A stretch of DNA of 19,918 nucleotides from Actinomyces sp. (GCF_030530635.1 NZ_JAUMUL010000064.1:1-19918), one strand, 5' to 3'; numbered from the stretch's first letter, positions 1-7,707 are shown. Numbers and translations: made by a program. The notes: generated from the sequence alone by a model not told the origin.

Positions 1-2454
1 ATCGGCTTGAGGAGCCGGATCATTCGCCGCAACCGCCGGCAGTTCGCCGGTGGTGCCGGTGAGGTGGTGGGCCGCCACTTGCTGCGCCGACAAAGCCTTT
101 CCGTATACCGCCACTTCGTCGATCGAGCCGGTCAGATAGCCGCTCGAACCCGCATTGGGCAGACCGGATTTGGAATCACCACCAATTCGCCAGTAACCCC
201 TGTAAGACTCACCTGAGGTCATTGTCGCGTCAGAAGAAACTGCCTTGCCGTCAATGTAGAGCACAGAGCCGCTAGCCGGGTCCGTGGTGGCAACTACGTG
301 GTGCCAGGCGTTATCGTTGTATCCAGCGTTAGAGGAGATCACCTTGGCGGTTCCCGGATACAGCATGTAGTTGACCTTACCGTCATTACTCAGGTAAAGC
401 ATGCGGTCCTTGTTACCGCTCTCGCTGTCAGTACGGGATGAGAATCCAGCGATTTCCCCGCCGCTCCTGCTATTGGTGCGGAACCAGGCCTCCACGCTAA
501 ATGCGGTAGGCGCGCCGGAGGCAGCAGTCTGAGCAGCCCATGACGAGGACACCCCCCGCCATCCGTTCCTACCGTTCCTATTCCACCAATCCCAGCGGTC
601 CCTCACATTGACACCATCCGAAGAGAAAGCAACCGCAGCCCCCTGCTTCTTAAGCATGTCCTGCTGGACACCAGTCTGGTAGCCCGATCCCCGGTATGCC
701 AGGTTGTTGCCGCCTACGAAGTCAGTGGCAGCCTTCACTCCAGAGGCCTCATCCAGGGGCCAGTAGTTGGTGGCCCCGTCAAGAATAACCTGTTTTCCGT
801 AGTCCGGGAGCGCCGCACCGGCGGCCGCAGTGACAGTGACCCAGTCGGATTGCGTTGAGGCGCCCCGCGAGTCCTTGACCACTACCTTGTACTTGTGGGT
901 GGACCCAGGTTCGACGATGTCGCTGGCCGTGAGCGTAGGCAGCTCCCAAAAACCGGCAGTAACGGTCTGCGTAGAAATAGGCTGCGCCTCGCTGTCACGG
1001 TACACGGAGTATGTCAGGGTCTTGTCGTCTCGGTCCCAGTTCGCCGGGAAGCTGAGCGTGACCAGTCCCGCGGCAGTGCTGGTTGCCGTTACCTTGTAAT
1101 TCCCGCCCTTGTTTACCGGTCCCTGCTTGTTGGGAGCAAGATCCCTGCGCGCGAACCGGGTCAGCCCTCGCTGGCTCTGACCATTGACGGCGGTGAACTC
1201 ACCACCATAGACGATGTACTCGCTGTTTCCCTCAACGGTCCAGGTCGCCTGACCCAGTCCGGTGTAGGTTCCGGGCGTGAAGTCGGGATACCAGTTCAGA
1301 TTGGTGGTACCGGGTTGACCGCCGAAGTTGTGGTAGCCGCTCGCGTTGTTGGTGCGCACCTTGCCGGTCTCATAGTTAGCGTAGGCCAGCGCGTAGTGAT
1401 AGTTCTTGGTGTTGTCAGGGAAGCCGCCTATGTTAGAGCAGTCATGGCCGTGGTTCGCAGCATAAACAACATCGCCACTAGGAAACACGTCGTAAGAGTC
1501 TCCGTGGCAGTCGGCAATGTAGGCAATATTACCAGTCTTCCAGTCAGCCCGGAAGACACCCTCAAGGTTTCCCTGGTCTCGGCGCTGCGTGTAGGCAGCA
1601 CCGTACAGTCCCTGCCCATCAGCCTTGAGGTCCATGATGCCCCCATACTGGTTCCCGGACCAGATCACCGAGGTTAGGTTGTTGTTGCGCAGGCTTCCAT
1701 CACGCTCAATGATCGCCATCCCGTAGCCGGGCTTCGTGGAATTGTTAACCGAGGTGAAGGAACCGCCAATGGCGACTCCGGTGCCATTAGGCTCGGCGGC
1801 GATTGCCCGTACCCCGAAGTTCGGAATAGTAGCCTTAAGCTCCAAGAGCTTCTTGGTCTTGAGGTCGATAGCGGCGAAGCGCAGCCGCTCGTGATTATTC
1901 ACCTTGGTGAAAGTTCCGCCGATGTACAGCGTCGAGCCGTCAGCCGACACTTCCACAGCGAAGACCTTGGCGTTGGCTGCAGCGGTGAGCGGCTTCCTCT
2001 CAGACGTCTTCGGGTCTATAGCAGCCACACGCCACACCGATTCGCTGCCGATCTTGGAGAATTCTCCACCGATGAACAGGCGCGAGCCGTCGGGCATGGC
2101 GGCAATGGACTGAATCGAGGCATTCGCCTTGGGATCCCAGTCGAGCAGTTCACCCGTCTTGATGTTGTAGGCGAGACCGTTTCCGCGCGAAACCGGGGAG
2201 TTGGAGCCTACCGCCTGAACGCTGGTGAACTGGCCAACAGCATACACCGTGTCACCCACCACGACTTGATCTCGCACTACCCCGTTGAGGACCTGAGGGG
2301 TGGGCAGCGCATCGGCCGATACCGTCTCCGGAAGCTGAGCAGCCCCCGCACCTTCGGCTGCATTAGCGGAGGTGGCGCCGACGATGGGGGCGGCAATCAA
2401 TGATGACGCTGCTAGCAGCGTCAGTGCGCTGCGATACAATATGTTGCGGTTCAC
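1..2454 (-). CDS. Secreted delta-60 propeller / Fn3-like / LamG surface protein, C-terminus cut by window edge
   Basis: This is an open frame of 818 codons that runs off the left edge without a stop. The GTG start at 2454 has GGAG a few bases upstream; the nearby ATG at 2456 reads straight into TGA. Residues 1 to about 36 form a signal peptide ending near SANA/AE. Residues about 60-430 carry propeller-type repeats with GGEF, GGTF and GGSF motifs near residues 129, 178 and 228, about 50 residues apart, and another GGEF near 415. This is the delta-60/DUF5122 pattern. An Fn3-like segment covers about 445-545, with YSVYRD and then YKVVVKDS. A LamG/concanavalin-like domain begins near 563 at YWPLDEASG and continues to about 790. 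Such proteins are exported and often bind glycans. Its place beside a lipoprotein and a glycosyltransferase suggests a surface role, which is inference. Any anchor or catalytic domain lies outside the window. Confidence 0.85.
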   Translation of the reverse strand, partial: MNRNILYRSALTLLAASSLIAAPIVGATSANAAEGAGAAQLPETVSADALPTPQVLNGVVRDQVVVGDTVYAVGQFTSVQAVGSNSPVSRGNGLAYNIKTGELLDWDPKANASIQSIAAMPDGSRLFIGGEFSKIGSESVWRVAAIDPKTSERKPLTAAANAKVFAVEVSADGSTLYIGGTFTKVNNHERLRFAAIDLKTKKLLELKATIPNFGVRAIAAEPNGTGVAIGGSFTSVNNSTKPGYGMAIIERDGSLRNNNLTSVIWSGNQYGGIMDLKADGQGLYGAAYTQRRDQGNLEGVFRADWKTGNIAYIADCHGDSYDVFPSGDVVYAANHGHDCSNIGGFPDNTKNYHYALAYANYETGKVRTNNASGYHNFGGQPGTTNLNWYPDFTPGTYTGLGQATWTVEGNSEYIVYGGEFTAVNGQSQRGLTRFARRDLAPNKQGPVNKGGNYKVTATSTAAGLVTLSFPANWDRDDKTLTYSVYRDSEAQPISTQTVTAGFWELPTLTASDIVEPGSTHKYKVVVKDSRGASTQSDWVTVTAAAGAALPDYGKQVILDGATNYWPLDEASGVKAATDFVGGNNLAYRGSGYQTGVQQDMLKKQGAAVAFSSDGVNVRDRWDWWNRNGRNGWRGVSSSWAAQTAASGAPTAFSVEAWFRTNSRSGGEIAGFSSRTDSESGNKDRMLYLSNDGKVNYMLYPGTAKVISSNAGYNDNAWHHVVATTDPASGSVLYIDGKAVSSDATMTSGESYRGYWRIGGDSKSGLPNAGSSGYLTGSIDEVAVYGKALSAQQVAAHHLTGTTGELPAVAANDPAPQAD

Positions 2455-2648
2455 ATATTCTCCATGGTTGTCCGTTGAACTACTACCGGGGGGCGCATAT
2501 GGCGACCCAACTCCCGGGACGATGAAGTATGCACACACGAAACGGCCATGCATAGCCTCCGTGGAAACACCCTTATCATCGATGTTAAATTGTAATATTT
2601 TAAGGTTTCATTGGCGTGTCGCGCGCCACAGGCGATCAAAACTCCATA
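2455..2648 (-). promoter_or_regulatory. Intergenic leader with AT-rich island upstream of the LamG gene
   Basis: This 194-base gap lies between two minus-strand genes. Bases 2581-2610 contain only 6 G/C, in sharp contrast with the surrounding DNA. A promoter for the LamG gene probably lies here, leaving an untranslated leader of roughly 100 bases or more. I cannot assign a clean -35/-10 pair. No gene is visible in the gap. Confidence 0.35.
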
Positions 2649-3272
2649 TCAAGCGGCTGGAGCGGCCCCCTGGAACACAGCCGCCCGCTTCTGCGCACCG
2701 AGATCCACCACGATGCTGACCTCGCCTCGCAACTCCTGGGGCACCACAAAGGCGGTATTGATGGTCATGGCCTGCCCCGGAGCGATCGTCGCGGGAACCT
2801 CGTCAGAGGCCGAAACCACCTGCTCCACCGGAGTGTCACCCTCACCCGCAGACATCGTGACAACGAATCCCGCAAGTGATAGCTCATCGGTTCCCGTATT
2901 GGCAACCGTAACCGGAACGATCAGGCCGTCCCCGGACACCTCGTCAGGCAGCACCGCATCTATGTGCCGACTGGAGAGCTGACCAATACCCACAGTCACG
3001 TCGTCGCTCACTGCGACCGGTTGAGTCAAATCGACAGGCTCCAGCCAGTTTGCGGTCAAGTCTCCCTCCTCCAGACCTGCCTCCGGATCGGAAGTGGCTG
3101 CCTCAGGGGTCACAGCACCGGTGGGGATCTCGGCCGGCTGCGCCGTGGCCTGCGTCGGCGGAGCAGTTGCCGTGGCACTAGCGGTGGCATCCGCGTTCTC
3201 CGAGGAGTCGGCGCATGCTGCGAGTAGTACGAGCGGCAGAATCAGTGCCGCGGAACAACGAACTATCTTCAT
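2649..3272 (-). CDS. Lipoprotein with DUF4352-like beta domain
   Basis: The protein has 207 residues. The chosen ATG at 3272 starts a classic lipoprotein signal: basic n-region (K2, R5), hydrophobic stretch, then lipobox L17-A18-A19-C20, so Cys20 should be lipidated and hold the protein on the outer membrane face. Residues about 21-75 are a low-complexity Ala/Thr/Pro/Ser linker. Residues about 95-205 form a beta-rich domain with IVPVTVANTGTDEL and a later IAPGQAMTINTAFVVP, which resembles the Ig-like DUF4352/telokin family. Reading can extend upstream to 3485, but that part looks non-coding and precedes the signal peptide. No SD site is evident. TATCGT sits 8-13 bases before the ATG, so leaderless translation is possible. 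The role is unknown. The LamG gene follows downstream on the same strand. Confidence 0.8.
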   Translation of the reverse strand: MKIVRCSAALILPLVLLAACADSSENADATASATATAPPTQATAQPAEIPTGAVTPEAATSDPEAGLEEGDLTANWLEPVDLTQPVAVSDDVTVGIGQLSSRHIDAVLPDEVSGDGLIVPVTVANTGTDELSLAGFVVTMSAGEGDTPVEQVVSASDEVPATIAPGQAMTINTAFVVPQELRGEVSIVVDLGAQKRAAVFQGAAPAA

Positions 3273-3368
3273 GGGGCGAACGATAAGGCACAAGTTGATC
3301 CTCGAGCGAAAAGAGCGGCGAAAAGTGTGTGATACCACCGTTTCACCACCGGAGGAGAAACTCCGTGT

Positions 3369-3380
3369 GCCCCATGGGGC
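3369..3380. promoter_or_regulatory. 12-bp perfect palindrome in divergent promoter region
   Basis: GCCCCATGGGGC is a perfect 12-base palindrome between the divergent lipoprotein and leader/GT2 genes. It could be an operator for a dimeric regulator. A chance match is quite possible in GC-rich DNA. Confidence 0.25.
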
Positions 3381-3391
3381 GTTAGCCGGTA

Positions 3392-3419
3392 AGGTCAGTG
3401 CACACGACCGTACTGACCT
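3392..3419. promoter_or_regulatory. 8-bp inverted repeat just before the leader ORF
   Basis: AGGTCAGT at 3392-3399 and ACTGACCT at 3412-3419 are perfect inverted repeats separated by 12 bases. The right arm ends one base before the AGGAG ribosome binding site of the leader ORF. A protein bound here, or the hairpin in RNA, could affect transcription or ribosome access for the downstream glycosyltransferase. This is a sequence observation; the function is inferred. Confidence 0.4.
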
Positions 3420-3431
3420 CAGGAGACGCGT

Positions 3432-3482
3432 ATGCCACTCCCCTTCATCCACTCCTCGCGGCTGCGTCAGGGCAGGCCATGA
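3432..3482 (+). CDS. 16-codon leader ORF overlapping the GT2 start
   Basis: ATG at 3432 is preceded by AGGAG at 3421-3425 with a 6-base gap, one of the better SD sites in the window. The frame encodes MPLPFIHSSRLRQGRP and stops at TGA 3480-3482. That TGA overlaps the glycosyltransferase ATG at 3479 in an ATGA junction. The peptide has no recognisable motif and no run of a single amino acid like those in classic attenuators. The simplest reading is a leader that couples ribosomes to the next gene. A frameshift joining the two frames, or a sequencing error, is the alternative. Confidence 0.45.
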   Translation: MPLPFIHSSRLRQGRP

Positions 3483-4480
3483 CACCCCGCGTGCGCGCCA
3501 CTGTGGCAGTACTCACTTTCCACCGCCCTGAGCAGGTACGCCATACGGTGCGGGTGGTGCACGCTCAAGCCAGCGCCACACCGGCGTGGTGCGATGCGGA
3601 TGTCCTCGTGGTAGACAACGACCCGTCTGGATCGGGTCGCGATGCCGTCGACTCCCTGGCGTTGCCGGGCGTGCACACAGTCATAGAGGCAGTCCCTGGT
3701 ATCTCCGCGGGACGCAACCGTGCACTGAATGAGGCGGTCTCCGCGGGCAGGGAGCTACTGCTGTTCATCGACGACGACGGTACTCCAGCACCAGGGTGGC
3801 TGACTTTGATGGTCGAGCGTTGGCGCGAAACGAGAGCCGCAGCTGTAGCCGGATGGGTCGACACCCATTACCAAACTCGTCCCTCGCCCTGGATCCTCGC
3901 CGGCGGATTCTTCGAGCGGACTAGGTTCCCTGACTACGCGGACCGCCCCGCGGCCGCCTGCGGGAACCTTCTGCTCGACCTGCGTCAACTCGGTGATCTC
4001 CGGTTCAACGGGGCGCTGGGGCTATCGGGCGGTGAGGACACGCTGCTGACTCGTACGCTCGTGGCTCGGGGCGGCCGAATCGTCTTCGCCCGCGATGCGG
4101 TCGTCGTCGACCAGGTAGCGACCGATCGAGTAACCCGCCGTTGGGTTCTGGCCCGCCAGATCAGTCATGGCAATACCTCCGGCCTGCTGGACCTTTACTT
4201 CAGTTCCAACCCGTTCGCCCGCGCTGGCGTTCTCGCCGGCGGTTTCGGCAGGGTCGTCGTCGGCCTGGCCCGGGTCGGCTGGGGAGAGGTGACCCGCGAC
4301 CTGCGCATGAATGCTAGGGGCTGGCGCTTGGCAGCCCGCGGGGCCGGCATGGTGTTGGCCGGTCTGGGACTGTCCTGGAATGAGTATGCACGTACTACAC
4401 GACCGTTGAGCCGACTGGTGCGGGCGCCCCGCTCCTTGGCTCCGGGAGCCTTCCTCCGGGAGGAGTTGCCGACACAATGA
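3479..4480 (+). CDS. Family 2 glycosyltransferase (GT-A fold)
   Basis: The protein has 333 residues. It should transfer a sugar from a nucleotide-sugar donor in the cytosol. Visible GT2 landmarks are VVDND at 44-48 in the nucleotide-binding strand, PGISAGRNRAL at 73-83, the metal-binding FIDDD at 96-100, and GGED at 184-187 as the likely catalytic-base region. The C-terminal third holds hydrophobic, Arg-rich amphipathic segments that may sit on the membrane. The frame is open up to a GTG at 3398 with only a weak AAGG site. I prefer ATG 3479, which overlaps the leader ORF stop and starts just before the conserved first strand. The stop overlaps the deacetylase start, so the two are probably translated together. 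It is paralogous to the minus-strand GT2 at 13405-14343. The donor sugar cannot be told. Confidence 0.85.
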   Translation: MTPRVRATVAVLTFHRPEQVRHTVRVVHAQASATPAWCDADVLVVDNDPSGSGRDAVDSLALPGVHTVIEAVPGISAGRNRALNEAVSAGRELLLFIDDDGTPAPGWLTLMVERWRETRAAAVAGWVDTHYQTRPSPWILAGGFFERTRFPDYADRPAAACGNLLLDLRQLGDLRFNGALGLSGGEDTLLTRTLVARGGRIVFARDAVVVDQVATDRVTRRWVLARQISHGNTSGLLDLYFSSNPFARAGVLAGGFGRVVVGLARVGWGEVTRDLRMNARGWRLAARGAGMVLAGLGLSWNEYARTTRPLSRLVRAPRSLAPGAFLREELPTQ

Positions 4481-5199
4481 CCATGAAATCGCTGCTCAGG
4501 TTGCCCGCGGACGCCCTCCTCGGGCACGCCTTCGGCTCGGTGGTGAGCCTGCGCACGCATGCTCATCACGTGGTTCTGACTTTCGACGACGGCCCCCTGC
4601 CGGGCAGCACCGAGCCGCTGGCCGCGGTCCTGGCCGCTCACGACGCCCATGCCACCTTCTTCATGCTGTTGACGCGGGCGCGACGCAGCCCCGGCCTGGT
4701 TCAGGATCTTGTGCGGGCCGGCCACGAGATCGCGCTGCACGGCATGGACCACCGCCGGGTAACGACGCTCCGCCGCGGGGAACTCACGCCGTGGCTGCGG
4801 GACGCCCGCGCCGAGCTGGAGGACATCTCCGGAGTTCCGGTGCGCTGGTTCCGACCACCCCATGGCGCGCAGTCATTGCGCAGTCACCTGGCTGCTTCGG
4901 CGGCAGGACTGACCACTGTCCTGTGGTCCGGTACGACCTGGGACTGGAAGGACGTCTCCCACGCAGAACGTGTGGCACGAGCCATGCGTGACGCCGCCCC
5001 CGGGGCGATCCTGCTCGCTCACGACGGCGCCGCCGATGCCAGCGATCTGGCAACCGAGACAGCCGTGGACGGGGTAGACAAGGAGACACTGCTGGCTGAG
5101 GTGCTCGCGGGCCTGGAGGAACGCGGCCTGTCTGCGATGTCCCTGGGAGCCGCCCTGACCGCCGGAACCCCAGTGCGTCGGCTCAGCTTCTCGCGCTGA
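4477..5199 (+). CDS. Polysaccharide deacetylase (NodB homology, CE4)
   Basis: The protein has 240 residues and covers one NodB domain. CE4 enzymes remove N- or O-acetyl groups from glycans with a metal ion. Motifs in order: TFDDGP at 35-40 (catalytic base and metal Asp), HGMDH at 88-92 (metal His pair), RPPHG at 126-130, TWDW around 154-157, and LLAH ending at His182. All expected catalytic residues are present. There is no signal peptide or clear membrane helix, so it probably acts in the cytosol, perhaps on a lipid-linked intermediate made by the GT2 just upstream; that is inference. The ATG at 4477 overlaps the preceding stop (ATGA); ATG 4483 is an alternative. A hairpin follows the stop. 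Confidence 0.9.
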   Translation: MTMKSLLRLPADALLGHAFGSVVSLRTHAHHVVLTFDDGPLPGSTEPLAAVLAAHDAHATFFMLLTRARRSPGLVQDLVRAGHEIALHGMDHRRVTTLRRGELTPWLRDARAELEDISGVPVRWFRPPHGAQSLRSHLAASAAGLTTVLWSGTTWDWKDVSHAERVARAMRDAAPGAILLAHDGAADASDLATETAVDGVDKETLLAEVLAGLEERGLSAMSLGAALTAGTPVRRLSFSR

Positions 5200-5231
5200 A
5201 CATGACCGCGGCCGGAGCGTCTCGCGCCCCG

Positions 5232-5257
5232 GCTGCGGCTGACGAGCCCGCCGCAGC
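5232..5257. terminator. Hairpin between convergent genes, probable bidirectional terminator
   Basis: GCTGCGGC at 5232-5239 and GCCGCAGC at 5250-5257 form a perfect 8-bp stem with a 10-base loop. The hairpin fills the 61-base gap between the converging deacetylase and prs genes. There is no T-tract, so efficiency is uncertain, though actinobacterial terminators often lack one. Confidence 0.55.
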
Positions 5258-5260
5258 GGC

Positions 5261-6235
5261 TCAGGACTCGAACAGGCTGGTGACCGAGCCGTCGTCGAAC
5301 ACGGCCTTGATGGCGCGCGCCAGCAGCGGCGCGATCGGCAGCACGGTCAGGGAGTCGAAGCGTTTGCCCATGTTGATGGGAAGGGTGTCGGTGACCACTA
5401 CCTCACGGGCGCCGCAGCCCGATAGGCGCTCGACGGCGGGACCGGAGAGCACCCCGTGCGTCGCCGCGACGATGACGTCCTTGGCGCCCGAGGCGAGTAG
5501 CACCTGCACGGCCTTGGCGATGGTGCCGCCGGTGTCGATCATGTCGTCCACCAGCACGCAGGAGCGGCCCTCCACCTCGCCGACCACGCGGTTGGCCACG
5601 GATTCGTTGGGGCGGGTGATGTCGCGGGTCTTGTGGATGAATGCGAGCGGCACCCCGCCCATGGCGTTGGCCCAGCGCTCGGCCACGCGGATGCGGCCGG
5701 CGTCCGGGGAGACGACGGCGGCATTGGCCGCGTCGATGCGGCGGCGGATGTAGTCCACCAGCACCGGCTGGGCCCACAGGTGGTCCCAGGGGCCGTCGAA
5801 GAAGCCCTGCTCCTGGCTGGAGTGCAGGTCCACGCTCATAATGCGATCGGCGCCGGCGGTCTTGTACAGGTCGGCGACCAGCCGGGCGGAGATGGGCTCG
5901 CGCCCCAGGTGCTTCTTGTCCTGCCGGGCATAGGGGTAGAAGGGGGCGACCACGGTGATGCGCTTGGCGGAGGCGCGCTTGAGCGCGTCCACCATGATCA
6001 GCTGTTCCATGATCCAGTCGTTGACGCGGTCGCCGTGGGACTGCATGACGAATACGTCGCAGCCGCGCACGGACTCGTTGAAGCGTACGTAGGTCTCGCC
6101 GTTGGCGAAGTCGTAGGCCGTGGAGGAGAGCACCTCGGTGCCGAGTTCGGCGGCGACGTCCTGGGCGAGCTGCGGGTGGGCACGGCCCGAGGCGATGACG
6201 AGCCGCTTCTCGCCCTTGGTGATGATGCCGGTCAT
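5261..6235 (-). CDS. prs: Ribose-phosphate pyrophosphokinase (PRPP synthetase)
   Basis: The protein has 324 residues, the usual length for the family. It makes 5-phosphoribosyl-1-pyrophosphate from ribose 5-phosphate and ATP for nucleotide, His and Trp synthesis. In mycobacteria PRPP also feeds decaprenyl-phosphoryl arabinose. Diagnostic motifs are FANGETYVRF near the N-terminus, YPYARQDKKHLGREPIS around 100-120 (ATP/flexible loop), SPDAGRIRVAE near 175, and the PRPP-binding loop VLVDDMIDTGGT near 227-238. ATG 6235 has AGAGGA upstream. It lies 63 bases downstream of the glmU-like gene on the same strand, so the two are probably co-transcribed. Confidence 0.97.
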   Translation of the reverse strand: MTGIITKGEKRLVIASGRAHPQLAQDVAAELGTEVLSSTAYDFANGETYVRFNESVRGCDVFVMQSHGDRVNDWIMEQLIMVDALKRASAKRITVVAPFYPYARQDKKHLGREPISARLVADLYKTAGADRIMSVDLHSSQEQGFFDGPWDHLWAQPVLVDYIRRRIDAANAAVVSPDAGRIRVAERWANAMGGVPLAFIHKTRDITRPNESVANRVVGEVEGRSCVLVDDMIDTGGTIAKAVQVLLASGAKDVIVAATHGVLSGPAVERLSGCGAREVVVTDTLPINMGKRFDSLTVLPIAPLLARAIKAVFDDGSVTSLFES

Positions 6236-6298
6236 GACGTGGTTCCTCTCTCGTGGCCGGTGGGATCCGGTTGCTTGGGCTCGGGACGTCGGGGCGGG

Positions 6299-7303
6299 CT
6301 AGGCCGGTCTCCCGGCGTCGGGCAGGTCCGTTCCGAGCAGGCTGAAGGGGGCGACGATGGCGCCCGCCGGGATGTCCACGTCCGTGAGCACCGAGTAGGG
6401 GCCAATGATGGCCCCCTCCCCCACCCGGGTGGTGCCGCGCAGCAGCACACCGGGTTCCAGACGTACATCGCGGGCGAGCTCGACGCTGACGTCAACCCAG
6501 GTGCCCGCGGGGTCGGCCACGCCGACACCCTGCTTCATCCAGGCCGCGAGCACGCGGCGGTTCAGTTCGGCGCCAAGCGCAGCGAGCTGGGCGCGGTCGT
6601 TGCAGCCCTCGACGAGCCAGTGGTCGGTGACGGCCAGGGCGGAGGTGGCGCGGCCCTCGCGGTGAGCGTGGGTGACCACGTCGGTGAGGTAGACCTCGCC
6701 CTGGTCGTTGTCGGTTCCCAGGGTGGCCAGGGCACGGCGCAGGTGAGCGGCGTCGAAGACGTACACGCCGGCATTGACCTCCTTGACGGCGAGCTGGGCC
6801 GGGTCGGCATCGCGCTGCTCGACGATTCCGGTCACGGCGTCGGCGTCGTCGCGCAGGATCCGTCCGTAGCCGGTGGGGTCCTCCAGCACAGTGGTGAGCA
6901 CGGTGACGGCGTCGCCGCGTTCGTTGTGCTGGCCCACGAGCGCGCGCAGGGTGGCGGTATCCAGGAGGGGGACGTCACCGCTGGTGACCACCACCGGCCC
7001 GGACAGCTCCTCGGGCAGGGCCGCCAGCCCGCAGGCCACGGCTCGGCCAGTACCGGGGATCTCGTCCTGGTCGGCGGGCAGGGCGTCGGGAGCGAACTGC
7101 GCCAAAGCGGCGACCACCTGATCGCGCTCGTGGCGCACCACTACTACCAGGTGTTCGGGCTGCAGCCCGCGTGCCACTACCACGGCGTGTTCCAGGAGAC
7201 TGCGACCGCCGATGCGGTGGAGCACCTTAGGAAGCGACGAGCGCATGCGGGTGCCCTTGCCGGCGGCCATGACGATTACGGCTGCGGGGGAGGTGGAAGC
7301 CAC
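6299..7303 (-). CDS. glmU: UDP-GlcNAc pyrophosphorylase (GlmU N-terminal type), acetyltransferase domain truncated
   Basis: The protein has 334 residues from GTG 7303. Full GlmU is about 450-495 residues and performs both acetylation of GlcN-1-P and uridylylation of GlcNAc-1-P. The uridylyltransferase domain is intact: MAAGKGTRM at 12-20, then PKVLH, DEIPGTGRAV, TSGDVPLLD, PTGYGRILR, VKEVNAGVYVFD and GEVYLTDV. After about residue 230 only some three left-handed beta-helix coils remain (GTTRVGEGAIIGPYSVL) before a TAG stop. The rest of the helix, where the acetyltransferase His and CoA-binding residues lie in E. coli GlmU, is missing. The 63 bases to prs hold no remnant. GTG 7303 has AGAGGA just upstream; GTG 7318 is an alternative without an SD site. 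It probably makes UDP-GlcNAc only. Confidence 0.88.
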   Translation of the reverse strand: MASTSPAAVIVMAAGKGTRMRSSLPKVLHRIGGRSLLEHAVVVARGLQPEHLVVVVRHERDQVVAALAQFAPDALPADQDEIPGTGRAVACGLAALPEELSGPVVVTSGDVPLLDTATLRALVGQHNERGDAVTVLTTVLEDPTGYGRILRDDADAVTGIVEQRDADPAQLAVKEVNAGVYVFDAAHLRRALATLGTDNDQGEVYLTDVVTHAHREGRATSALAVTDHWLVEGCNDRAQLAALGAELNRRVLAAWMKQGVGVADPAGTWVDVSVELARDVRLEPGVLLRGTTRVGEGAIIGPYSVLTDVDIPAGAIVAPFSLLGTDLPDAGRPA

Positions 7304-7467
7304 AGGTCCTCTTCTCACTCGGTGTCACAACACCTCAGGCCACTGGCGGCCCGGCGAGTTCATCCTACGTCGTATGCCGACAACGCCCAACCCGACGCTC
7401 GCATCTCGGTCACCCCGATTCACCCGCCCCCCCATGACCGCCGTACGACATCGCGGCCCGCTCCTCG

Positions 7468-7539
7468 TTCCGCCCCCAGGATTCGAACCCGGCTCTCAAG
7501 GCTCCAAAGGCCTGCGTGCTGCCTCTACACCAGGGCGGA
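7468..7539 (-). tRNA. tRNA-Gln(TTG)
   Basis: On the minus strand the acceptor arms TCCGCCC and GGGCGGA pair perfectly. The T arm is CCGGG-TTCGAAT-CCTGG, and the anticodon loop is CTTTGGA with anticodon TTG, which reads CAA. The anticodon stem is AGGC/GCCT with a C-T mismatch at its outer pair. The discriminator base is A (7468) and no CCA is encoded, as is common in actinobacteria. It sits upstream of glmU on the same strand, a common actinobacterial arrangement. Confidence 0.93.
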
Positions 7540-7560
7540 AGAGCGGCCGGACCTCCCCAG

Positions 7561-7602
7561 GTCGGCCGCTGCGCCGACACAGTGTCTCACACTCACGAGA
7601 CA
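7561..7602. repeat. Three overlapping short inverted repeats upstream of tRNA-Gln
   Basis: GTCGGC (7561-7566) pairs with GCCGAC (7573-7578). GACAC-A-GTGTC fills 7576-7586. TGTCTC (7583-7588) pairs with GAGACA (7597-7602). The elements overlap, so the RNA or DNA could take different folds. They lie between the divergent tRNA-Gln and GDPD genes, where promoters for both are expected. The function is unknown. Confidence 0.35.
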
Positions 7603-7707
7603 GCTGCGGACGCATCCCAGTTGTACCCTCAAGCGTTGCATCTGAGAAACGGCCTTACTCGCCGTCTCCGGAGGCCTGCTAGCGTCAGGCCCGGCATCGC
7701 GCCCATG

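Noticed and set aside
895..2403. Plus-strand frames of 260 and 170 codons opposite the LamG gene
   Set aside because: They are antisense to a continuous 818-codon frame with signal peptide and repeat motifs and show no domain of their own.
3273..3478. GTG 3398 as start of the GT2
   Set aside because: The only SD-like bases (AAGG) are too close, the added 27 residues show no conservation pattern, and ATG 3479 sits in an ATGA overlap next to the conserved first strand.
5203..5753. 183-codon plus-strand frame after the deacetylase
   Set aside because: It lies opposite the prs 3' end, is Ser/Thr/Arg-rich low complexity, and has no SD site.
5633..7645. A 670-codon plus-strand open frame across prs, glmU and the tRNA
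   Set aside because: It is antisense to two clearly conserved genes and a tRNA. Its Gly/Val/Asp/His-rich composition is what the reverse of GC3-rich codons gives.
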